From assembly GCA_946619625.1 (NCBI GenBank), contig CAMOMF010000217.1:1-12494 (forward strand): a DNA stretch of 12,494 nt. Reading direction: 5' to 3'. Each line of letters opens with the position of its first letter. Within the stretch, counting starts at the first letter, position 1. The DNA comes from an uncultured Bacteroidales bacterium. GTDB taxonomy: Bacteria > Bacteroidota > Bacteroidia > Bacteroidales > Paludibacteraceae. A model generated the notes under the pieces. The model saw only the letters and a program-made list of their open reading frames with translations, made no database searches and was not told where the DNA came from. The position numbers and the translations under genes are program-made. This document shows positions 1-9,800 of the stretch, in pieces.

Positions 1-148
1 AGGCAGCTCCCTGTGTGTCAGCATACATTCCGTAGAATGGAATATACGAACTGGTCGCTGCTCCGTCGTACACGGTCAGTTCTTCCGCATTAATAGCCCA
101 TGGCAATAGTAATGCCAAGAGCATGGTTAAAAGTAAAGTTTTTTTCAT
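1..148 (-). CDS. N-terminus of an exported Bacteroidales protein (partial)
   Basis: The first 49 codons of a gene that runs off the left edge. The ATG at 148-146 opens a classic signal peptide: MKK, a Leu-rich hydrophobic core, then a small-residue end (AINA) with likely cleavage before EELTVYDG. The mature start (ELTVYDG, then a YIPFYG.YAD-like stretch) resembles, from memory of the group, the first module of many Bacteroidales FN3/T9SS surface proteins. It also recalls the Tyr-rich start of the two Cys-bounded modules inside the giant protein (SYYKN, NFYKN). No catalytic motif is visible in so short a piece. The start is well supported: a consensus promoter lies at 258-290, leaving a leader of roughly 100 nt, and AT-rich DNA without a Shine-Dalgarno sequence precedes the ATG, as is usual in this phylum. 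A related surface or T9SS-exported protein is likely, but the C-terminus that would decide this is outside the window. Confidence 0.85.
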   Translation of the reverse strand, partial: MKKTLLLTMLLALLLPWAINAEELTVYDGAATSSYIPFYGMYADTQGAA

Positions 149-257
149 AAGCGTATATGTTTTAATTTATACTGTGCTGTCACCTACTTCAGAGTGTGAT
201 ATATGCCAACATCCCACACTTTCTCCCTCGTGAAAGAATGAAAGCGCGAATTCGGGT

Positions 258-290
258 GCAAAATTAACACTTTTTTTTGAGTTAACCAAA
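258..290 (-). promoter_or_regulatory. Bacteroidetes sigma-ABfr-type promoter for the leftmost gene
   Basis: Read on the minus strand, TTTG (290-287) is followed after 20 nt by TAATTTTGC (266-258). The second element is a perfect match to the phylum's -7 consensus TAnnTTTGC, and the first matches the -33 TTTG. The spacing is within the usual range. Transcription would start a few bases further on, giving a leader of roughly 100 nt before the ATG at 148. The -33 and -7 boxes are seen directly; activity is inferred. Confidence 0.82.
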
Positions 291-548
291 CATTTTGCTA
301 CTTTTTTTTGAAAAAAGTGCGTTTTTGCTAAAGAAAGGGCATATTTTTGCAACATTTTGCACAAAAAAGAACCAATGTACTGTAAAAAGTGATGCCGCTA
401 CACCCCAAGTACCAATGCGCCTACATCACAGAATCCACCATCTCTACAGTGAACACATTTATCGCTACCTGGTGAGAACCCCTCCATACCTTCTCCATCC
501 CCACTTCACCCCCCTTTGCATACATCTTCATACCACGTTCCTTAATAC

Positions 549-576
549 AAAAGAGGCTCCCCGAACGGAAGCCTCT
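549..576 (-). terminator. Intrinsic terminator of the giant surface-protein gene
   Basis: On the minus strand a 10-bp stem (576-567 with 561-552, nine Watson-Crick pairs and one G-T) closes a 5-nt loop GTTCG and is followed by a short T-rich tail, TTTTGTATT. It begins about 25 nt after the TAA of the giant gene (603-601) and has the right orientation to end its transcript. The U tract is short, so termination may be incomplete. Confidence 0.85.
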
Positions 577-600
577 CTTGATTATATCTGACAAGCAATG

Positions 601-831
601 TTACTTGACTATCAGTTTAGCCTGGTAGATAGCGTTGCCGGAGGTGATGCGGATAGTGTATGCACCTGCTGAAGGCATGCCCGGTAAGGTGTTCGTCCGA
701 GCCTTCGATTGGTAAACGAGTTTGCCTACTGCGTCATATACGCGGCATTCATAGTCGTTGCCAAAATCAAGTGCCGTGAGGATTTGTACCTCTTCGCCTA
801 CAGATACGGGGTTAGGTGCAACGGCAAGTGA
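601..831 (-). other. T9SS type A C-terminal sorting domain
   Basis: Codes for residues 3689-3764 plus the stop. The motifs appear in the usual order: APNPV near the start, YDAVGKLVYQ in the middle, then LPSxGxY-like MPSAGAYTIRI, ending in KLIVK. This is the Ig-like tail recognised by the type IX secretion machinery. In characterised species it is removed by the PorU sortase as the protein is attached to the outer surface. Its presence at the very end shows that the protein is full length. Confidence 0.93.
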
Positions 832-3800
832 ACCACCCTTGATGTTGCTGAGGGCAGAACCGTCGGACACTACGATGGTCACATTCACCATACCGCAACC
901 GAAGTTCTTGATACCGTGGTAAACGAATCCCGCCTTGTCCGTAACGGGACAGAGCGTATCGTTGTTGAGCACGTATGGCAGGTCTTTCACAAGTACCGTA
1001 TCCACGAACTCTGCACCCGGCGCTATCTGGTGAAGGATAACGTGTGCGCTGGTTACGCAGCCTATCTCGTCCGTAATAGTGTTGTCGTACTCGCCCGGAG
1101 CAGTCAAGTTCTGGAAGAACTCATCCGTGTACGAACTGCCGGCACAGAAAGCAGCGTGGTAGTTGTACTCACCTTGACCACAGAACGTCAGGTACAGGGT
1201 CGTAATCGAGTCACAGCCGGTTATCACCGACGACGTGGTGTCGAAGGCTACCGTTGACTGATAGAACGTTCTGCCATTCCAGGTATAGGAATCGTCGTTG
1301 GTGCCAACATGCTCCTCACCGCGAAGGACAGGCAGCACGTTCACATGCAGATAAACCGTACTGTCGCAACCGAAGACGCTGCCGCTGCGAACACGGTGAC
1401 GATACGTACGGGACTGGTCGGCAGTAAAGTCGAAGCCATATCCGTTGTAGTGCTCGTCCTGACACAAGTCCACGTAGATATCGTTATCTGCCGCAGCATT
1501 GACGAGTATCTGCTGGATAGTAATCTGCATCTCACCGGTAGCGTTCTGCTCGTAGCGAGAGAACGTATTGAGACCTATCTCCAGTTCATCGTAGTCGAAA
1601 CGGAAGCCATTCTTATTGAAACTATATCCGTAGCAGATGGTGTCCACGTAATGGATTGTTTCCACCGTTTCCAGACGGATATTACCGAAGTGGAACCAAT
1701 TGTCGGCATTCGAAACAGTCGATTCACCGTAGAAACCGAGGCAGACTGACTGACCTGCATAGTCCGACATATTGATACGATAGGTCTGCGCCGTAGTGGG
1801 CACTTCATTATAAACGTAGTCTCCTGTACCGGAGTTATTCCATTCGGCTACCACATCTGCTGCCTCCCAGGAAGCACCACCATCGGTAGAAACGGCAACC
1901 AAGAAACGGTCGTCTGTACCGGTGTAAGTAGCTGTAGATGAACTGCTATACGGAATCATACCGGCATCGACAGACAAGAGTATACCCTCTCCAACCGCAT
2001 CGGACATGTCTATAGAGGGCGAAACAGCCCAATAGTGCCAACTGCTACCATAGATATTACCCTTGAAGTGGTAGGAATTAATAAGGCTGTCGGGTGCCAC
2101 TCTGTTCCAAGAAGTGGTCGATGAGCCGGTTCCCATCGCAACAGTATCCATTGCAGCACCGCCGAAAACAGACGCAGCCGCTGTATTGGAGAACTTCCAA
2201 TCATCGGGCTTAGTGGCGCTGAAGGCAGGTATATACGGAAGACCATAAGCCGGTGTTGAGAAAGAAAGCACAGCCGTCCAATCCGAGAACTGGTCGTCAT
2301 CACAGATTTGCCGGACACGCACGTAATAGGTGGATGCCCTTTGCAGTCCCTTCAGGGCATACGAGTCCGCATTGACTAACGTGGCAGAATCAAGAATATT
2401 CACGAAAGAGCCGTCTGTTGCTACCTGCACTTGGGCATTGCTGTTGCCCCTTACGTAAGCCCAATGGATAGTAGCCGAAGATACTGAGATATCCGATACA
2501 CTCACGTTCTTCACCCCACCACAGTTGGGATCCAAAACAAGTATTTCCACATTGTCAAGATAGTGATAAGCACCGGAAGAACCAAAGTTACTGGTACTAT
2601 GGAAATAAATCTTCACCGTCTTGCCTTCATAATCCGACAAGTCTGCCTCCATAGCCGTCCATTCGGCTTTGAGTGCCAACTGGGCCGGGGTAATCAGGAC
2701 AGTCCGTGCGGTGTCGCCCACCTCGGCAATCAGCACTTGTGCATCACCGCCTGTCGGATTCTTCCAATCGAACTTCAGTTTTGCCGGATCCGACAATAGA
2801 ACAGGCGGGGTAACAAGTACGTTGGTATTGCCATTGGGATTGTAGTATGAGTCGAACGATACACAAAGGGTGCCATCGGGGCCGGTGCCATCGTAGTCAC
2901 CATAGGAAGTACCTGGATAACAAGCCCAACCATAAGCAGCCGTCGAAGTACCCTCGGTGTTGTCCCAGCACAAAGGAATCTCACCGTTCGACAGGTTATT
3001 AAAGTTCTCCCGCCACGGCAAAGTGGTGATAGCACCACATTCGGTTGCGAAGCTGGCACCAAGTTCTATTCCATACTCATCCGCCCCACAATAGGAACGC
3101 ACGTAAACATTATACAATGTAGAAGGCTGCAAGCCGGTGATATTAACGGTGGTAGCATTCACAACCGTAGCGTTCGTCCAATCCACAACGGCATCGGATG
3201 GAACACATATATACTGCCATTGAGTCTCCGTACCACCTTGCGTCCAAGAGACATTCGCATACGTATCACCAATACCGGAAACCGTCACATCACTAATGCG
3301 GGCGCAGGTCGGTGTTTTCCGCAGGACGAGGTTGTCCATATGGGTGGCACTGCCAAAGCGGCTCTCTCCTTGCAGAATAATGCGGCATTTGCCCGACTTG
3401 GGCAGGGGCAGCTCATAGTTGTACCAACCGCTTGCCGACTCTACAGGGATGACGTTGTTGCCCACAGCATAACAGCGGGGAATGAACGCCAGCTCCTGTT
3501 CACCGTCATCGTATGCAGCAAAGACGCGAATACCTTCCAACGGATAGGAAGAGGTGTTGCGATAGATATCCAGCGCAAACTCATAATTGGTATCCGGTAC
3601 ATCCACATACGGAAGACTCAGACGGGTAACGGTTCCGGATGCCATATCGGGCAGATAGAGCGTATGCGTAGCGTTTCCGCCTATGCTTGTAGCATTGATG
3701 CTGAACAGGGATGTCCCGGAACCCGAGATATGTTCGTTGTCCCAGCAGCTCGCTTGGAAGAGTCCGCTTTCATATGCATCGAAGTTCTCATTCCACGGGA

Positions 3801-6800
3801 ACAGTGTCACTGCCGCACAATCCGTATGGAAGTTGAGCACCTCACTGAAACGGCTTACTTTCGTATCACAGTTGGCCGCTACAGCAACACTGTATTCGGT
3901 GTTCGGAACAAGGCCGCTGAGTGAGACTTGCTGCACATTCACCATTGTGCTCTGATAGGTAGATGCATTCGCCATATCGAACGTTTCGGCTTCACCATAA
4001 ATCACCGTATAGGATTTTCCGGCATCAGCAAAATCCGTCCAGGAAAGTGCAGCACTTTGTTCCGTGACTGCCTCGATAGTCAGTTCTACAGGAGCCGGAC
4101 ATTCCGACACTGTAATGAAATGCACAACCGACCATTCACCACCGCAAGCAGCACGCACGTAATACCAATAATCGGTATCCGGCGAAAGGTCGCCGACTGC
4201 TTGTTGATAATGGTTCACTGTAGTAGGCGTGATAGTGGTGAGGTCCTTTAACTCTTCTGTCGAAAGGAACACTTCCCATTGTCTCTCACTACCCATCGGC
4301 TCCCACGCGATATTAGCAGTAGTCATAGTCACATCCGACACCTGTAGGTCAGTGACGGCCTTACACCCGCCAGAAGCAAAGCAGAACTGCACGTTAGGTT
4401 TGACTGTAGAACGTGTACCTGTGCTCGTACCCGGATAGGAGGCATAAGACTGGTCGGAGTCGTTATTCCGGTACAGAGACGCAGAATCGGTTGCAGTAGT
4501 ATAAGCATACTTCAACTCGCTTGAATAGTCCGCACACCTTGTACTTATTACAACCGCCAGATTGTCCGTACCATTGTAAACGAAAGGTGTCGTCAATGGA
4601 ATCTCTACCCACCCTGTAACAGATGGGTGAACAAAGTTAGAATTGGAATAAACCTGTACCAAGCTGGCCTGCGGTACCCAAGCGGTTGTACTCGTTGCCT
4701 GTGTCATGGAAGTATGTGCCAGGTAGATTGTGACACTCTGGTTGAACTCGTCTGACGGCACACTCGTACAATCATACTTCACAGACAATATCGTTCCTTG
4801 ACCACCGATTTCCTCTGCTTTATAGATGGTCTGCGTCCATGCGTTCTTATAGAAATTATCAAACGGCAAGGTGTATGACTCAGAGGTGGTTTCCTCATTG
4901 CCAATCAAAATACACCCTTCGGCTACAGATTCGGTAGTGAAAGAGATAATGGCATTGCTGCTTGACTGTCCGCCATCACACAAAGCCCGTACATAAGCAG
5001 TGTAGGTGGTCGCAGGATTGAGTCCTATCAGCATCGCCGAAACAAGCGAATCGGTACTGTTAACTACTACCGCATTCTCTTCTTCGCCGAGAATACCTGC
5101 CTCCCAACTGCTCTCCGAGCCATAGAGACTCTTGTTCCAGGTAAGGACAACCAAGTTGTGTTGCAAGCGCGAGATGGTGAGGTTGCGCACAGGAGCACAA
5201 GTAGCGTCCGTTTTCACTACTATCTGGCTCCAAGCAGAGGTTTCGTCATCGCAGACGCTTGCTACGTAGATGTAGTAGTCCCGGTCGTATTCAAGCCCGC
5301 TGAGTTCAAAGGAAGTAGCGTTGTTAACATACTGTTTCTGTGCCGCCGACAATTCTGTATCATCCATCTGGTCGGTGCTATAGACATACGCGAACGAGAG
5401 GGCTTGTTCTGCGTACGCCGTTGTCCAAGACACCCTCAGTGCATTGGCATCCGTCAGTTCACCCGACAAGTCCACTACGCCCGGACAGGTAGCAAGGGTA
5501 GTGAATGAGGTGCCCGCCCAATCGGAAATACCCTCATTGGCACCATCGGCGTTACAGTTGGCACGTACATAGACGTAATATGTTGTCTCAGGGCTCAAGC
5601 CACTCAACAATATCGAGTCGGCAGGAGCATTGGCAAAACTCGGAACGACATCTGTGAACGAACTGATTGGTGAAGTACTGAGGATAACATCGCTGCTACC
5701 CATGTAATCGTCCCCTGAATTATCCCAACGGACAATCGCCTGCTCTGTTCCGTTGCCTACCAGTTCAACGGTAATGTCTTCCAACGCCGGACATGGATCG
5801 TCTTGATAGCAAACACCTAACTGCAATTGGTTTTTAACAGAAGCACGGTTTCCGGACTCCGAACCCATTGCGTAGGGGTTGATATCTGATGGGTCGCGAT
5901 AGACATATATTGCCTGGTCGGAAGCACCACTGAACGCAAGGCAACTCAAGCCGGACGACCAACTACCTGTGTTGTCATCCATTACCAACAGCAGGTTGTC
6001 TGTTCCGTTGTAATCAAACACCTCATTGAACGGGAGGGTCGTCCACTCGTCGGCGGCAAATTCCACCTCGCCGGAGAACACCAGGTCAGAAGGCGAGACG
6101 TTCACCCAATCCGTATTCGATGTGAACGATGCCTTCCTTGTGTGAAGCACATAGAGATCCACCGTACGCGTCTTGCTGCTGCCCGTATTATAGAACGCCA
6201 CGGAACTGATGGTGGTGGCACCACCAATCTCAGCAGGAGTGTAAATCTGCTCGGAAACAACATTCTTGTAGTATGAGTAAGTAGGCAGGTACTGGCTGTT
6301 TTCGCTTCCTTCGCCTACCATACGTTTTTCATCGCACCCTTGCAGTCTATTGGTCCTGACGGCCTTGCTCAGCCAAGCACTTACTCCGTCTTCCTCGTTG
6401 CAATAAGCACGTGCATACAGATAGTAGGTTGTGCCTCGGTTGAGACCCTTTATTGTGTAAGTGCCTGTGCTGTCAATCACAATCTTCTCTGCCGACTCAA
6501 GCATCAGGTCGGTAAGTTGGTTGGGCGACCACACAAACTCATAATACTGCGGATGTTGTCCGTTCTTGGCATGCAACTGCACATCTATTCTTCTACGTCC
6601 CACTTCGGTTTCTATCCACGACACTTCAGGACAGGCAGGAGTGTGTGCCACTCTTATGTCCTGCACATAGCAACTGCTGTACTGTGAGGTCTGCGAACCG
6701 TAAGCTGTCACATCAGGATTAACCACTACCAAGAAAGCAATCCGCCCGTCGCTACCATTATAAGAGTCAAAAGATACGTCATAGGGCGAACCCGAGACCG

Positions 6801-9800
6801 AAGTACCCAACTCAATATCCTCAACAGGAACAAACGAACGTATATCCTCTCCACGCTCAACAACACCTACTAAGATATGCTTGTAATACGCATCATCCAT
6901 TGACGGTGAGGTGTATGCGTAAGCATTGAAACTGAGGGTGATATTCTGCAAGCCTTCCGTGCCGTAATCCATTTGAGGCAGTATGGCATACGCACTATCT
7001 GCATAGGTGGCAGAACTGCCAACGTTCAAGTAAGCATTCAAGGCAAGTTGGTTTCTTGCGTTAATCACAGGAACATACGCTGCAACAGAACTCTGCTTGT
7101 TTCCTATCGACCAACACTCAAGACCTTCGCCTGCGTCATAGTTGAAAGCAGACTGGTAAGGCAGTACTACCGGACCGCAGTCGGTATGGAAACGTGTGTG
7201 TGCCGACCAGTTCGACACCTCGTCGCCACAATTTGCGCGTACGTACGCATAATAGTAGGTGACAGGGTTCAAGTCGGTTATTAGCACGTTATCGGTTGTT
7301 ACTGTCTGCGTGAATACCGGATCCATTACATCGGGGTCGCCGGGCTGCGTGAACACAGAGACAGTGTAGGATGCAGCGCCTGTCGCTGTCCAACTATACT
7401 CCGCAGAGGTAGAGGTAATCTTTGTTATCACTCCCTCCGTAATCATCGGGCAAGAGGATACATCCCGTACCTCGATGTGGTCCAACGCGATGGCAAACGC
7501 GCTGTCACCACCCTGGGCAAAGAACATGATGAACTTACCAAAGTCATCGTTGTAGTCGCCAAGGTAATTGTGGAAACTAACCGTGTAGTTCTTCATCTGC
7601 GTCGAGTCAGTGGCATATTCCAAGTTGAGCAACTGTACGGATGAGAACGTGGAGAAATCCGACGGGTCGGTGATGACGCCCACAGCAAGTCTGCCCACCA
7701 AAGACGGGTCTTGCGAGGTCTTGCTTGCCCTGAACACTACTTCATAATGGTTGATAGAGTCAATGTCCAACAGCGGCATGATAGCATACAAGCCATCTCC
7801 GTACCCGATGGTATCGCTCTCGGTGGCATTCTTCCTGAAGAAGAGGAAGTTACCTAACGAACTGGAACGATAGATAGCCGGCGCATCGGTTGCACGTTCG
7901 CCCGGCAGACTAACGCCCAACGACCAGCAGTCGAGGTCAGAAGAACTGTTGAAGTCCACCACTCCCAGTTGGTCGATGCTCTTCGAACTACAGAGGGTCT
8001 TGAAAGAGGTCTCCAGCGTAATATGCTCCGGATCACAACTCTGCTTAGCCCGCACGTAATAGGTCGTATTGCCGGTGAGGTCGGACAAGAAGAAGGGATT
8101 AGCCGTTACCCCGGTATATACTACTGAGTCGCTGAACTGCGGCGATGTCGATAGCACGATGTCCACTTCTTGGTTTCCGCTGGCGTTCCACGTAATGGAT
8201 GCATCTGTAGCAGATGTTGCACCGGCACGCAGGGACGTGATACCCAAACAATTGACATCCACTACTCGCAATGCGAAATTGTCCAAATAGAGGTATGCGT
8301 CACCAGAGCCCCAGTTACTGGTTGCCTTGAAATAGATTGTTACCGTCTGCCCGATGTAGGACGAGAGGTTAATCTCCTGGGTACTCCATTCGCTCACATC
8401 CGTCAAGCCGGTGCTGAGCAATGAGGTCATGTTGGTTGTATCACCGGCCTGCGCGATGAGCACTTCACCCGCACCACCCGTCGGGTTCTTCCAGGAGAAC
8501 GTCAGTTTGGTTCCGGTGGCTATATAGATGTCAGGAGTAGCAAGGAGGTTGGTCTTGCCTCTACTATTGCTGTAGGAATTAAAGCGCAGGCACTTACCCT
8601 GTTGCCCTGAAGCGTAACTTGACCATTTGTATTCCTCCGTCGTCGTTGTACCAAGCGAATTGTCCCAGCACTCCGGAATACCTGATGTGATGGAATTGAA
8701 GTTTTCGCTGTAGGGCGCAGTGATAGTGCCACAAGGTGTTGTGAAGGAGGTGCGAAGATACTCACTTTGCGCCTCCGCACCGCAGTACGCGCGCACATAG
8801 AAATCATAAGTGGTGATACCGTTCAGTCCGCGAAGCGACACTTGCGGTGCGCTGACAATAGGAGCATTGTCCCAATTGAGCGTATCTGTTTGGGGAATAC
8901 ATACGTACTGCCACTGTGTCTCATTATCGCCTGCCGTCCACGCCAAATCAGCCGTTCCGGAACCAACCTGCAGCACTTTCAATCCGGAAGGAATAATACA
9001 TGACGGACGGTCATCTATTACGACCTCGTCCAGGTACATGTACGCATCACCCGTACCCTTGTTGCTGGTCGCATCAAAATAGAAGATAGCACACTGACCC
9101 GTATAAGGCCTGAGGTCTATCGCTATTTCCGTCCAATCCGTAATACCCATCAGCGACAGTGAATCCAGCAGTACCGAACGAGTGGCTCCGCCATCCGTAG
9201 AAATCAGTACCTCTGCGCCACCACCGGCAGCGTTTTTCCATTGGAAACTCAATTGCGCGTCACGCTGCAGGAGCACTGGCGGAGACGCTAAGGTGTTGGT
9301 GTTACCTAATGCGTTATTGAGCGAGTTGAAACGCAAACATCTGCCCGACTGCCCGTTCGTATTGGATGACCATTTGTACGACGCAGAAGTGGTCGTCCCT
9401 TCCGAGTTGTCCCAGCCGGTTGGCAGTTTGCTTGTGCTGAAAGATTCGAGGAAAGGCATCGTGAAAGGCGTAAAGAACGAATAAACGTTCTCTGCTAAGA
9501 TGGTGTCGTTACCGCAAAGGGTGTTAATGCGGTAATAGTATCGCGTCTGGCTGTCCAGATTGCTGAATGTCACAGAAGCCGCATTCACGGAGATGGTGTT
9601 CACAACAGAGTCGGCATGTCCTTTCGATAACACCACCTGCCACTGTTGCATGCCACGACCGTCCCAAGTAATCACAGCCGCGCTCTCACCAAGTTGTACC
9701 GCAGGATTAACAGCCAAACGGCAGTTACTGGTTGGCTCTACGCGCAAATCATCTATATGGTTGATGGAACCGCCTCCACTGGTGAGTTTGCCTGCTGGGG

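Larger units (their letters stand above)
149..600. other. Intergenic region between two co-oriented genes
   Basis: Holds the terminator of the giant gene (549-576) and the promoter of the next gene (258-290). Between them, about 300-375 is AT-rich with T8 runs, including a 12-bp direct repeat (ACTTTTTTTTGA) at 269-280 and 300-311. About 460-545 is C-rich and G-poor on the + strand and shows no gene. Short open frames here (65 codons on the minus strand over the promoter, 98 codons on the plus strand) lack plausible protein character and are not called. Confidence 0.7.

Noticed and set aside
342..350. TATTTTTGC on the + strand, a match to the -7 consensus
   Set aside because: The nearest upstream TTTG boxes are at wrong distances (14 and 31 nt) and no gene on the + strand could be served.
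167..364. 65-codon minus-strand frame ahead of the leftmost gene
   Set aside because: It covers the consensus promoter at 258-290 and AT runs, has no leader elements of its own, and encodes no recognisable protein.
295..591. 98-codon plus-strand frame
   Set aside because: It spans AT-rich and C-rich spacer DNA and ends over the terminator stem of the giant gene. The His/Pro-rich product looks like translated spacer.
3220..3924. 234-codon open frame on the + strand
   Set aside because: It lies wholly antisense to the giant gene, whose frame is coherent throughout with recognisable domains. The antisense product has no signal, domain or sensible composition.
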